Positions 7,456 through 16,247 of a stretch of 64,000 nt of DNA are shown piece after piece (the first letter of the stretch is position 1; the number at the start of each line of letters is the position of its first letter). Made by a program: the position numbers and the translations under genes. A model generated the notes under the pieces. The model was not told the DNA's origin and made no database searches. It saw only the letters and a program-made list of their open reading frames with translations. Origin of the DNA: 20CM-2-55-15 sp963738025 (lineage in GTDB: Bacteria > Acidobacteriota > Terriglobia > 20CM-2-55-15); assembly GCA_963738025.1 (NCBI GenBank), contig CAVTWA010000031.1, forward strand, positions 372,001-436,000, given 5' to 3'.

Positions 7456-9777
7456 ATGAAAAATACGAAAAAACAACTCGATCGTCGGTCCTTCATCAAG
7501 TTCAGCGCCCTCGCAGGCGGCGGTTTGCTGGTAGGCGTTTACGCCGAACCGGCAATCCTCGCTCAGCGCGGCGGTGGGCCCGGGGCCGCACCGGCTCCCG
7601 TAAACCCGAACGTCTACATTACCGTTCATCCGGACAACACGTTCACCCTGATTGCAAAGAACCCGGAAACCGGCCAAGGCATGCGCAACGCTCTGCCGAT
7701 GATCATCGCGGACGAGTTCGATGTCGACTGGAAGCAGGTGAAGGTTCAGCAAGCGGATTGCAATCCGCAGCTGTACGGCGGCCAGATCGAAGGCGGCAGC
7801 ACGGCAACTCCCACCCTCTACACGCCGATGCGTCAAGTCGGCGCTGCGGCCCGCTTGATGATGGTATCCACAGCCGCAAAACAGTGGAACGTTCCTGAGA
7901 GCGAGTGCACGACCGCCTCGGGAATGGTGAAGCACGCGCGGACAAACAAGAGCGCCACGTACGCCTCATTGGCGGATGCCGCTTTGAAGATGCCGCCGAT
8001 GACAGCTACCGATATCAAGCTGAAAGACCCCAAGGACTTCAAAATCCTGGGAACGCGCGTTCTGGGCGTCGACGTCCATGACATTGTTACCGGAAAACCG
8101 GCATTCAGCATCGACGTGAATCCTCCGGGAATGCTGTACGCCGTGTATCAAAAGTGTCCGACATTCGGCGGAAAAGTGATGAGCGCCAACGTCGAGGAAG
8201 TGAAGAAACAACCCGGCGTTAAGCACGTCTTCGTTATCGATCCTCCGCCTCCTCCGGCTGCTCCTGCAGCAGGACAGCGCGGCGGCGGTGGCGGTGGCGG
8301 CGTTACCTGGGCAGGTGGAGTCGCGATCGTGGCCGACACGTGGTGGCTCGCGCACAATGCTCGTAACAAAGTTCTGAAGATCGATTGGGATTACGGTCCG
8401 GCACGAACCCAAAGCACGGCTGGTTACAACGCCCAGATCAAAGAACAGGCAGCGAAAGCTTCTCAAGAGCCAACGGTCGGTGGCGGACCTGGTGGTGGGC
8501 GAGCGGCGAAGGAAGGCGACGCCGAAGCGGCTTTCAAAACAGCCGCGAAGGTTGTCGAAGCGGAATACTCGTTCCCGCTTCTCTCGCATGCTCCGCTCGA
8601 GCCGCAAAACTCAACGGCATGGTTTAAGGACGGGAAGATCACAATCTGGTCGCCCGCTCAGATCACATCGTTGAATGACGCGGCGTTCCCATCGGGAGTT
8701 CAGGTATCCGACGTCACATACCATATGGTCCGCGCCGGCGGCGGTTTTGGACGGCGTCTCTACAAAGAATACGACATTGAAGTTTCCAAGATCGCGCGCC
8801 TGGTCTCTGATGACCTGCAAAAAGCGGGCCAGCCGAGCGTTCCGGTGAAGCTTCTCTGGTCGCGTGAAGACGATATCGCACATGACGACTATCGTCCGCC
8901 GGCCTATCACTACTTCAAAGCCGGTCTGGATGCCAACGGCAAGATGACCGCGTTCCGCGACATGGTTGCCAGCTACGGAAACGTTTCAGTCGTACCGACA
9001 AACGAATTCCCGCGCGGCTTCGTCGATAGTTTCTGGGTGTCCGACAGCCAGTTCGGCCCCTTCAACATTCCGACCGGAGCCATGCGCGCCCCGGCCTTCA
9101 ACGGCACCTCTTTCGTCATGCAGTCGTTCATCGACGAAGTGGCCGTTGAGGCCAAAAAAGATCCACTGCAATTCCGGTTGGATCTGCTGAGCAGCCCGAC
9201 AACGTACAAGCCGCCGGCAAACCGGACCGGAAACGGCGCTCCATTCAACGCAGCTCGAGCTAAAGCCGTGGTGGAAGCCGTACGTGACATGTCGAATTGG
9301 AATAACCGCAGCAAGTTGCCGAAAGGTACCGGCATGGGCGTGGCATTCCAGTTCGCGCATAACGGCTACGTGGCATATGTCTGCCAGGTGACTGTCGATG
9401 CCAGCAAGAAGGTTAAAGTCGACAAGGCCTGGGCGGCGGTAGATATCGGCGAGCAGATCCTGAATCTGAGCCAGGCGGAAAACCTGGTTCAGGGCGGCTT
9501 CGTCGAAGGCATGAGCCACTTGATGGCATGGGAAATCACCATCGAGAATGGCGCTGTCGTACAGCAGAACTTCAATCAATATCAGCCGACGCGAATGAAA
9601 CAAGTCGCGCCCGGGCAAATTGAAGTGAAGTTCCTCAAGTCCGACTACACAACCACCGGCCTGGGCGAACCCTCGCTCCCGCCGGCGCCTGCAGCGATCT
9701 GCAATGCGATCGCCGCAGCAACTGGCGTTCGGATTCGACATCTGCCTCTTGCCAGGGCGGGGTATACCTGGGCATAG
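7456..9777 (+). CDS. iorB: Molybdopterin-binding subunit of xanthine-dehydrogenase family (IorB-like), Tat-exported
   Basis: This 773-residue large subunit binds the molybdenum cofactor and hydroxylates an N-heterocycle or oxidises an aldehyde. The N-terminus carries a twin-arginine signal (DRRSFIKFSALAGGG), so the folded enzyme is exported, taking the Fe-S subunit with it. Motifs typical of the family include GGGFGRR (about residue 430) and the late GEPSLPPAPAAICNAIAAATG. Low-complexity Gly/Pro insertions occur near residues 265-280 and 335-350. GAGG precedes the ATG, and the gene is coupled to the IorA-like gene. Substrate cannot be read from sequence; isoquinoline-type and aldehyde substrates are both possible. 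Confidence 0.92.
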   Translation: MKNTKKQLDRRSFIKFSALAGGGLLVGVYAEPAILAQRGGGPGAAPAPVNPNVYITVHPDNTFTLIAKNPETGQGMRNALPMIIADEFDVDWKQVKVQQADCNPQLYGGQIEGGSTATPTLYTPMRQVGAAARLMMVSTAAKQWNVPESECTTASGMVKHARTNKSATYASLADAALKMPPMTATDIKLKDPKDFKILGTRVLGVDVHDIVTGKPAFSIDVNPPGMLYAVYQKCPTFGGKVMSANVEEVKKQPGVKHVFVIDPPPPPAAPAAGQRGGGGGGGVTWAGGVAIVADTWWLAHNARNKVLKIDWDYGPARTQSTAGYNAQIKEQAAKASQEPTVGGGPGGGRAAKEGDAEAAFKTAAKVVEAEYSFPLLSHAPLEPQNSTAWFKDGKITIWSPAQITSLNDAAFPSGVQVSDVTYHMVRAGGGFGRRLYKEYDIEVSKIARLVSDDLQKAGQPSVPVKLLWSREDDIAHDDYRPPAYHYFKAGLDANGKMTAFRDMVASYGNVSVVPTNEFPRGFVDSFWVSDSQFGPFNIPTGAMRAPAFNGTSFVMQSFIDEVAVEAKKDPLQFRLDLLSSPTTYKPPANRTGNGAPFNAARAKAVVEAVRDMSNWNNRSKLPKGTGMGVAFQFAHNGYVAYVCQVTVDASKKVKVDKAWAAVDIGEQILNLSQAENLVQGGFVEGMSHLMAWEITIENGAVVQQNFNQYQPTRMKQVAPGQIEVKFLKSDYTTTGLGEPSLPPAPAAICNAIAAATGVRIRHLPLARAGYTWA

Positions 9778-9796
9778 TTCCAGGCAATCCGTAATA

Positions 9797-9834
9797 AAAT
9801 GGACCAAGGTTTTCGGACCTTGGTCCATTTTTTT
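9797..9834 (+). terminator. Intrinsic terminator after iorAB
   Basis: The arms AAATGGACCAAGGT and ACCTTGGTCCATTT pair perfectly around a 6-base loop and are followed by T residues. The T run abuts GGAG, the probable ribosome-binding site of the next gene, so that gene either has its own promoter inside this hairpin region or lives on read-through. Confidence 0.92.
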
Positions 9835-9842
9835 GGAGACTT

Positions 9843-10211
9843 ATGAATTGCTTCAAGACGTTTGCGATTTCAGTTGTGTGTGTGTTGCTGGGAACGGCCC
9901 TATTTGCCCAGACAAAGCCGACGATCACCGTTACACCTGCAAAAATTCTGCACCTCGGCCACGTTGAGATGAAAGGAAGAGGTTTCAGTCCGAAATCCAA
10001 CGTGAACTCTCATCTTCAACGACCGGACGGGACCGAATTCAGAATTTTAGAGATGTACACGAATGATAAAGGCGAGATCGAACACGATATTGATACGGTC
10101 GTCATGCTGCCGGGCGTGTACCAACTGTGGGTCGATGATCTCAAAACGAAGACCACGTCGAACATTGCACGGTTCGAAGTCACGATGAATTCGAAAGACC
10201 TGCAGGAATAA
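9843..10211 (+). CDS. Small exported protein of unknown function
   Basis: The 122-residue protein has a clear Sec signal peptide (ending near LFAQ, residue 23) and a mature domain of about 100 residues rich in beta-strand pattern (TITVTPAKILHLGHVEMKGRGF), suggesting an immunoglobulin-like or IPT-like fold. GGAG lies at the correct distance upstream of the ATG. The stop codon TAA at 10209-10211 is part of the palindromic repeat copy B. I do not recognise the family; its place behind the molybdenum oxidase may mean a periplasmic accessory role, but this is only context. Confidence 0.7.
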   Translation: MNCFKTFAISVVCVLLGTALFAQTKPTITVTPAKILHLGHVEMKGRGFSPKSNVNSHLQRPDGTEFRILEMYTNDKGEIEHDIDTVVMLPGVYQLWVDDLKTKTTSNIARFEVTMNSKDLQE

Positions 10212-10272
10212 GCCACGAATTGAACGAATTTAACGAATTGAATTCGTTAAATTCGTTCAATTCGTGGCTTAT
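10208..10272. repeat. TAAGCCACG palindrome, copy B
   Basis: A 65-base inverted repeat begins ATAAGCCACGAATTGAACG and ends in its complement CGTTCAATTCGTGGCTTAT. The arms contain stepwise GAATT-AACG units. It supplies the stop codon of the plus-strand gene on its left and lies 14 bases before the stop of the convergent lhgO gene, so it could act as a bidirectional terminator. Confidence 0.92.
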
Positions 10273-10285
10273 CTTCCCTCCGGCG

Positions 10286-11476
10286 CTATTCCAGCGCAAT
10301 CTCCGCAATCTGCTTCCCGATCACGAGTGATGCCGTCGCGGCGGGCGAAGGGACGTTGCACACATGGATGAACTGTTTCGACTGGACGATGGAAAAGTCG
10401 TCCAGAAGACGTCCGGTGCTGTCGACGGCCTGGGCGCGGACTCCGGCCCCTGCAGGTTCCAGATCCTCGGATTTAATGTCCGGCACGAGCTTCTGCAGAG
10501 CGCGGGTGAAAGCTTGTTTATTTAAGGAGCGGTAATACTCCCCCATGCCGCTCTGCCAGTACTTTGCCGCCATCTTCCAGAAGCCCGGAAACAATGCGGT
10601 TTCGACTGCATCTTTCAAATTGAAATCCGTCTTCCGATATCCTTCTCGCTTCAAAGCCAGGACCGCATTGGGCCCGGCTTCGATACCACCGGAAATTCGT
10701 CTTGTGAAATGGACGCCGAGAAAAGGGAAACGCGGGTCGGCGACCGGATAGATCAGATTGCGCACCAGTTTTCTGCGCGCCGGGACGATCTCATAATATT
10801 CGCCGCGGAACGGAACAATGCGCAGGCCGTTGTCCTCTCCAGCCAGACGCATGATCCGATCGCTGTGCAGGCCGGCACAGTTGATAACCCGGCTGGCCTT
10901 GATCGAGCCGCTGGTCGTCTCCAGAACGGTTTCGCCCCCACCTTGTGCAATGCCCTGGACCTGGCAGCCCGTGAGGATTTGACCGCCTCCTGCCTGGATG
11001 AGTTCCGCATACTTTTGTGCGACGAGGCCGTAATTGACAATCCCTGTACCCGGGACATACAGCGCCGCAATACCTGTACAATTGGGTTCGAGCTCGCGGA
11101 GCCGTTCGACCGGGATCATGGTCAGTCCGGGAACGCCGTTCGCTATACCGCGCCGCTTCAGTTCATCGAGTCCTGGCAATTCGGATTGGTCGGTCGCGAC
11201 GACGACCTTTCCGCAAATCTCGTACGGAATTCCCTGTTCGCGGCAAAACTCGACCATTGCCAGAGCGCCGGCGACGCAGTTCTTCGCCTTTAAGGATCCC
11301 GGCTTGTAGTAAAGACCGGAATGAATCACGCCGCTGTTGTGGCCAGTCTGGTGACGGCCTACAGCGGATTCTTTTTCCAGAACCGCGATGCGGATTCCCG
11401 GTTTTCTTCGGATCAGCTGGAGAGCAGTTGCCAGTCCGACGATGCCACCGCCGACGATAGTGAAATCATAATCCAT
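10286..11476 (-). CDS. lhgO: L-2-hydroxyglutarate oxidase (FAD-dependent)
   Basis: This 396-residue flavoprotein of the DAO family oxidises L-2-hydroxyglutarate to 2-oxoglutarate and donates electrons to the quinone pool. The ADP-binding motif GGGIVGLATALQL is at residues 9-21. The family stretch HNSGVIHSGLYYKPGSLKA follows near residue 46. The C-terminal part contains GAGVRAQAVD and a late VPSPAATASLVIG segment, both typical of LhgO. The length matches the family. The start overlaps the end of the upstream gene by 11 bases, implying co-transcription. It lies convergent to the small exported protein across repeat copy B. Confidence 0.93.
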   Translation of the reverse strand: MDYDFTIVGGGIVGLATALQLIRRKPGIRIAVLEKESAVGRHQTGHNSGVIHSGLYYKPGSLKAKNCVAGALAMVEFCREQGIPYEICGKVVVATDQSELPGLDELKRRGIANGVPGLTMIPVERLRELEPNCTGIAALYVPGTGIVNYGLVAQKYAELIQAGGGQILTGCQVQGIAQGGGETVLETTSGSIKASRVINCAGLHSDRIMRLAGEDNGLRIVPFRGEYYEIVPARRKLVRNLIYPVADPRFPFLGVHFTRRISGGIEAGPNAVLALKREGYRKTDFNLKDAVETALFPGFWKMAAKYWQSGMGEYYRSLNKQAFTRALQKLVPDIKSEDLEPAGAGVRAQAVDSTGRLLDDFSIVQSKQFIHVCNVPSPAATASLVIGKQIAEIALE

Positions 11477-12329
11477 GCGGCAGGTATTCTACTCTACCGG
11501 TGATTACGGCGTGACGTTGACATTCACGTGTCACGTTGGTCCAGCAACACTGAAATCCTCCACCACCATCACCGCTTGCGTCGTTTGCCTGGAGGCGAAG
11601 GACGTAAGCCCCGGGCGCAGCGAATCTGGCGTTGGTTGAGGCTTTACCGTCGTCATCGGAGAGCTTTGGCCGGGGATCGTCGAATGTCACGTCGCCAGGT
11701 CCGCGAAACTTACTCCACGAAATATTGGCGGGAGGGCCTTCACGGCGCCGGGCTTCGGGGGCGATCTTGCCGTCATCGGTGACCCAGACCGTTAAGGGGA
11801 GCGCTTCGCCGGACTTGACGGTATAGGTCGCCGCAAATCCACGTGGAGGCCCCGTGTAGGCTTTTCCGCCTTTTGATTCGAAGCGGACAACCGGCGGTGT
11901 GTTACCGACTCCGGCATCTTCGAATGGCTCGACGATCCAGAGGGGATCGAGGTGCAGAGGAATCGTTGTTGTCTGACCGTTGGCTGTTATCGTCCATGAC
12001 AGCCGCTTAGCGCCAAAATCCTTCGGGACCGTAACCGTAAAGACCCCCCATTGCCGGCGCGCCAGGAAATGAGTCGGCTGTCCCTGGTCCGGCCCTCCCG
12101 GATCGATGTGATTGTTGGGACCGATGGGAATATCGAGTGTCTGTTTCTGGTTTCGATTGAGATAGCCGACAAGAATGCTGAAGGAGCCGTCGGTATTTTT
12201 GTACCAGCCCTCGAAAGCGCCTGTGACGCTGGCGCCGGAATCCTTGAATGGTTCGAGCGGGAGTTGGCCCGGCACTTGCGCTGCGAACGGAAGCGCGATC
12301 ATGACGGACACAAAGACACAAAGGCACAC
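11466..12329 (-). CDS. Exported protein of unknown function; start uncertain, signal peptide overlaps a CACAAA repeat
   Basis: This secreted protein of about 287 residues has a beta-rich mature part containing repeated Gly/Asn/Pro turns, a PPVVRFESKGG segment and a C-terminal GGGFQCCWTNVTRECQ. The hydrophobic core of the export signal (CLCVFVSVMIALPFAAQ) is encoded by TGTGCCTTTGTGTCTTTGTG, which is a copy of the dispersed CACAAAGACACAAAGG repeat. No ATG precedes it in a sensible place: GTG 12329 is my choice, CTG 12338 or ATG 12302 are alternatives. In-frame sequence further upstream encodes only the inserted repeat element at 12341-12597. It overlaps lhgO by 11 bases. I do not recognise the family. 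Confidence 0.6.
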   Translation of the reverse strand: MCLCVFVSVMIALPFAAQVPGQLPLEPFKDSGASVTGAFEGWYKNTDGSFSILVGYLNRNQKQTLDIPIGPNNHIDPGGPDQGQPTHFLARRQWGVFTVTVPKDFGAKRLSWTITANGQTTTIPLHLDPLWIVEPFEDAGVGNTPPVVRFESKGGKAYTGPPRGFAATYTVKSGEALPLTVWVTDDGKIAPEARRREGPPANISWSKFRGPGDVTFDDPRPKLSDDDGKASTNARFAAPGAYVLRLQANDASGDGGGGFQCCWTNVTRECQRHAVITGRVEYLPHGL

Positions 12330-12340
12330 AATGCGCAGTC

Positions 12341-12597
12341 TATGACCGCGTCTTACTGCGCGGTCATACAAGGTGTGAACAAATAGGCCCGGAGTGCCGT
12401 TGGAACATAGCCCCGGCCGCAGGCCGGGGGCTTCGTATAGGTCGGAACTCGAGCCCCGGAGCGGCGAAAGATTAGTCGCATCAATCTTTCGGCCCTCCGG
12501 GCCTCGAACGTTCGCGGGTTTGGTCCCCGGCCTGGCGGCCGGGGCTATATTCTTACGCGCCTCCGGCGCTAATTCATTCACACCTTCATAGACCGCG
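12341..12597. mobile_element. MITE-like element with about 21-bp imperfect terminal inverted repeats
   Basis: The segment is bounded by CGCGGTCATACAAGGTGTGA (12359-12379) and the inverted TTCACACCTTCATAGACCGC (12577-12597). A further TATGACCGCG/CGCGGTCATA hairpin sits at the left end (12341-12366). Inside are GC-rich hairpins built on CCCCGGCC/GGCCGGGG. No transposase frame is present. It separates the minus-strand cytochrome/monooxygenase gene from the exported protein gene that follows it. Similar low-complexity intergenic elements are common in acidobacterial genomes as far as I remember; I cannot confirm its copy number here. Confidence 0.55.
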
Positions 12598-12622
12598 TCT
12601 ACAGTGTCTCTTCGTCTCCCTT

Positions 12623-13942
12623 TCAATCGCCGGCCTTCTTCTTCGCAAGCTCCGCCTGATAATCCTCATCACTCATGTAGGTGATATTCACCCAGGCATG
12701 ACCCATCTCATCGACGGTGCGATCTCCAAATCCGACCCATTGGTTGGGATCGGGATTGTGAGGATTCGAAGCGGTGTTGTCGTACCACGAGGTGATTTTC
12801 AGTATCGTTCCTTTGGGCAGAAGCGGGGCGGCATCATCCGCATAGACGTAGTTGTTGTGCCAGTTGAAGTTGAAGTTGTTGACGTAGCTCAACATCATTG
12901 TCTGCCCCGTGGGCAGAATGGCTTCCATCGACATTGCCTTACCCCGCAGGTGCATATGGGGCTGGAAGTTCTCAATCCGTCCGGCCTGCCGCATCGGGAT
13001 GAAGTTCTGACTCATATACGTCGAGTTGGGAGCGATGTCGATGTTGCGGGCACCGCCGGCGACCGACTGGAGCGCGGCCAGCGTCTGGCGATAATGCGGC
13101 TCCTGCCCTCTGGGATAGAAGTAAATTCCTAATTCGACGTGATCCGTGATCTGCTCGCCCACAGCGTGGTAATGCATCTCGAAGATAATCTTCGAACCTG
13201 GCAGCATGAGCTTGCCGCTATTGGGGCGCATGATTTCGCCCTGCTTTCCGACGGCCCATTCCATAAAGAGGCCGGCCTGACCCGCGCTTCCATCATCCGC
13301 AGCATTCGTGACGCCGGGTTCGTCCTGTTGCAGTCTGGCAAGGGCATGGTGAGTGACTTTACGGCCCTTTACTGTTGCCGGATGGATCTCGATAGCGCGA
13401 ACCCAGCGCGCCTCGGTCAGTCCCGTCGGGACGACGGGTTTGTACCAGGCATCGAGAGCAACGGCCGGAACCGTCCAATCCGGAGACTTGATCACGAGAT
13501 CCGGCGGGCCGAACTGATCGGCAAAATTCCATTTGGACTCGTCCGGCCACTGCTTCGCCCTGGGCATGTCCTTCAAGTCGCCCTTCGGAGCGCCATCGTC
13601 CACCCATTTGACAATGGTCTCGATTTGAGCGTCGCTCAACGAGCGATCGTTCTTGAACTTCTGTATCCCGACGGTCTTGTCGATATGCCACGGCGGCATC
13701 TGGCGCGTGATCACCCTCTCGCGAATCGCCTTGGCCCATGGCCGAGCCTCTTCGTAGGTCACGAGCGACATGGGCGCCATCGAATCGGCACGATGACACG
13801 CCTGGCACTTCTCTTGAAAAATCGGAGCGATATCTTTTGTGAAGGTGATCGAGGTATTCGTTGCCGTTTCCGCGTGGATCAACTGCGGGCAGACAGATAC
13901 GACGGCAAACGCGATCGCGCTCAGAAACATTGCTTTCGCCAT
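12623..13942 (-). CDS. Copper type II ascorbate-dependent monooxygenase-like protein with N-terminal cytochrome c domain
   Basis: The 439-residue exported protein begins with a signal peptide (to about residue 24). A c-type cytochrome domain follows, with haem motif C46-x-x-C49-H50. The remainder resembles the two-domain copper hydroxylase core of peptidylglycine and dopamine hydroxylases. Candidate ligands are H198-H199 (VTHHALARL), H257/H259 (EMHYHAVG), H329 and H331 (QPHMHLRGK) and M413 (DEMGHAW). These correspond in order and local context to the CuH and CuM ligands of PHM. The haem domain may replace ascorbate as electron donor. It is divergent from the PQQ dehydrogenase. The substrate is unknown; a purely structural role with degenerate chemistry cannot be excluded. 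Confidence 0.75.
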   Translation of the reverse strand: MAKAMFLSAIAFAVVSVCPQLIHAETATNTSITFTKDIAPIFQEKCQACHRADSMAPMSLVTYEEARPWAKAIRERVITRQMPPWHIDKTVGIQKFKNDRSLSDAQIETIVKWVDDGAPKGDLKDMPRAKQWPDESKWNFADQFGPPDLVIKSPDWTVPAVALDAWYKPVVPTGLTEARWVRAIEIHPATVKGRKVTHHALARLQQDEPGVTNAADDGSAGQAGLFMEWAVGKQGEIMRPNSGKLMLPGSKIIFEMHYHAVGEQITDHVELGIYFYPRGQEPHYRQTLAALQSVAGGARNIDIAPNSTYMSQNFIPMRQAGRIENFQPHMHLRGKAMSMEAILPTGQTMMLSYVNNFNFNWHNNYVYADDAAPLLPKGTILKITSWYDNTASNPHNPDPNQWVGFGDRTVDEMGHAWVNITYMSDEDYQAELAKKKAGD

Positions 13943-14018
13943 AGTGGCCTCCGAATCGGGTTCCGGAAATTCGTGGGTATATTATTCGCTGCCGTCGTCA
14001 AACAGGCAAGACGTTTGA

Positions 14019-14074
14019 ATAAGCCACGAATTGAACGAATTTAATTCGTTAAATTCGTTCAATTCGTGGCTTAT
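14019..14074. repeat. TAAGCCACG palindrome, copy C
   Basis: A 56-base inverted repeat of the family starts ATAAGCCACGAATTGAACG and ends CGTTCAATTCGTGGCTTAT. Unlike most copies it lies between divergently transcribed genes (12623-13942 minus and 14121-16247 plus), so it cannot be a terminator for either. It lies in the shared upstream region and would be in the 5' leader of one of them. Confidence 0.9.
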
Positions 14075-14120
14075 TCATACATACTGCTACGCAAAACAAC
14101 CAGCCAGCGCGGGGGGACGT

Positions 14121-16247
14121 ATGTCGCGAACAGCTTCTCGGATCGTCACAGGATTAGTTACAGCAGCACTAGGTGTGTTGTCGCTTACCAGCGTCTTGTC
14201 CGGACGCCAATCCGCAACGCAGCCCAGCACGAAGAATGGTGAATGGCCCTATTACACGGCCGACTTAAGAGGCACGCGATATTCTCCGCTGGATCAAATC
14301 AACGCAGCCAATTTCAAGGAGCTTGAAGTTGCCTGGCGCTTCAAGACCGACAACCTGGGAACCCGGCCGGAATACAAACTGGAAGGCACGCCTCTCATGG
14401 TGAAAGGAATCCTTTACGCGACGGGCGGCACCCGGCGCGCCGTGTTTGCTTTAAGAGCCGATAGCGGCGAACTTCTGTGGACGCATTCCGAATTCGAGGG
14501 AACGCGCGCCGTGAATGCGCCGCGCCAGCTGTCCGGGCGCGGCCTGTCGTACTGGAGCGACGGCAAAGACGAGCGCATTCTCTATGTGACTCCCGGCTAT
14601 CGTCTTGTCGAACTGGACGCCAGGACGGGCCAACGCATTTCGAACTTCGGCAAAGACGGCATGGTGGACCTTAAGGTTGGCGTGGTCCATGGGACCGGAC
14701 AGCAGATTGACCTGGAGACCGGCGATGCCGGGTTGCATTCGACTCCCACGGTTGTGAAAGACGTCGTCATTGTCGGCATGTCGATGAAAGAGGGTATGAC
14801 GGTCAAAACGCACGACAACAGCAAAGGCCAGGTTCGCGCTTTCGATGTGCATTCCGGCAAGCTTCTCTGGGCTTTCAATACCATTCCGAAACCGGGTGAG
14901 TTCGGCAATGACACTTGGCTCAATAATTCGTGGGCTGCGAACGGCAACACCGGCGTATGGACACAGATCACCGTCGATGAAGAACTGGGGCTCGTTTACC
15001 TGGCCGTTGAATCACCCACGTCCGATTTTTATGGAGGGTCGCGGCCGGGGAACAATCTCTTTGGTGAAAGCCTGGTCTGTGTCGATCTGAAAACCGGACA
15101 GCGGAAATGGCATTTTCAGATGGTGCATCATCCAATCTGGGATTACGACCTGTCGTCCGCGCCGATCCTCGCCGATATCACCGTGAATGGCAGGCCTGTC
15201 AAAGCGGTAGCCGTTCCAAGCAAAGAGTCATTCCTTTATGTCTTCGATCGCGTGACTGGCGTTCCGGTGTGGCCGATCGAGGAACGCCCCGTACCGAAAG
15301 GCGACGTTCCAGGCGAGTGGTATTCGGCAACACAGCCGTTTCCAACAAAACCTCCGGCTTACGCGCGTCAGGCCATCACGGCTGATGAATTGATTGATTT
15401 CACACCGGCGTTGCGGACGCAGGCGCTGCAGGTTGCCGAAGCTTTCAAAATGGGCCCCATGTTCAATCCACCGGTGGTCAGTAAACTGGGCGGCCCGTAT
15501 GGCGGATTGACGCTTGGCACCACAGGAGGCGGGACCAATTGGCCCGGCGCTGGTTATGATCCGGAAACGCACACGGTATATGCGCAGGCGAATAATTCAC
15601 AGGTCGTACCGATCGGTTTGATCGAGCCGCCCGCGGGCTTCTCGGACATCCAGTATGTCCTGGGCACGGCAGGCCAGCCATTCCGCGTCAGCGAAGGCCC
15701 TGGATTCGGCAGCGCGGCGGATTTTCCGCAGCCGCAAAGAGGCGCGCGAGGGGCCCCAGCTCCGGCCACGGCGGCGCCGCTGGCAGCAGCACAGGCCGAA
15801 GGACCGCGAACGACCGTTCAAGGTTTACCTCTGATGAAACCACCTTATGGCGTGCTTTCTGCGATCAATCTCGATAAGGGCGAGCTGACATGGCAGGTTC
15901 CACACGGCGATACGCCCGACGCCATTCGCAACAGTCCCGCCTTAAAAGGGATCAACATTTCAAAAACGGGCCAGGGCGGCAGCGTCGGACTGGTCGTGAC
16001 GAAAACACTCGTCATTGTCGGCGATCCTCAAGTGACGACGACAGCGGAGCATCCCCGCGGAGCAATGCTGCGCGCCTACGACAAAACAACGGGCAAAGAA
16101 GTCGGCGCTGTATTGATGCCGGCGCCACAAAGCGGATCCCCGATGACATACCGCGTGAATGGAACCCAGTACATCGTCGTTGCCGTCAGCGGCGGGAACT
16201 ATTCCGGGGAGTACATTGCGTACCGCCTGCCCTCGGATGTTCGATGA
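14121..16247 (+). CDS. PQQ-dependent dehydrogenase (quinoprotein alcohol/glucose dehydrogenase family)
   Basis: The product has about 708 residues: a signal peptide (MSRTASRIVTGLVTAALGVL) and an eight-bladed beta-propeller with tryptophan-docking repeats. WPYYTADLRGTRYSPLDQI marks the start of the propeller, and blade motifs such as DLKTGQRKWHFQMVHHPIWD recur. It oxidises alcohols, aldoses or similar substrates in the periplasm and passes electrons to cytochrome c. The low-complexity AP-rich stretch near residues 535-560 is an insertion. ATG 14121 is chosen because it opens the signal peptide; the in-frame sequence upstream is translated repeat copy C. The stop overlaps the start of the cytochrome c gene (ATGA), implying coupled expression. 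Confidence 0.9.
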   Translation: MSRTASRIVTGLVTAALGVLSLTSVLSGRQSATQPSTKNGEWPYYTADLRGTRYSPLDQINAANFKELEVAWRFKTDNLGTRPEYKLEGTPLMVKGILYATGGTRRAVFALRADSGELLWTHSEFEGTRAVNAPRQLSGRGLSYWSDGKDERILYVTPGYRLVELDARTGQRISNFGKDGMVDLKVGVVHGTGQQIDLETGDAGLHSTPTVVKDVVIVGMSMKEGMTVKTHDNSKGQVRAFDVHSGKLLWAFNTIPKPGEFGNDTWLNNSWAANGNTGVWTQITVDEELGLVYLAVESPTSDFYGGSRPGNNLFGESLVCVDLKTGQRKWHFQMVHHPIWDYDLSSAPILADITVNGRPVKAVAVPSKESFLYVFDRVTGVPVWPIEERPVPKGDVPGEWYSATQPFPTKPPAYARQAITADELIDFTPALRTQALQVAEAFKMGPMFNPPVVSKLGGPYGGLTLGTTGGGTNWPGAGYDPETHTVYAQANNSQVVPIGLIEPPAGFSDIQYVLGTAGQPFRVSEGPGFGSAADFPQPQRGARGAPAPATAAPLAAAQAEGPRTTVQGLPLMKPPYGVLSAINLDKGELTWQVPHGDTPDAIRNSPALKGINISKTGQGGSVGLVVTKTLVIVGDPQVTTTAEHPRGAMLRAYDKTTGKEVGAVLMPAPQSGSPMTYRVNGTQYIVVAVSGGNYSGEYIAYRLPSDVR

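Noticed and set aside
12330..12626. N-terminal extension of the exported protein at 11466 through the MITE-like element
   Set aside because: Begins with TTG inside the previous gene's end and consists of translated repeat sequence; no signal peptide at its start.
14031..14120. N-terminal extension of the PQQ dehydrogenase (MNEFNSLNSFNSWLIH...)
   Set aside because: This is translated palindrome copy C; the signal peptide begins at ATG 14121.
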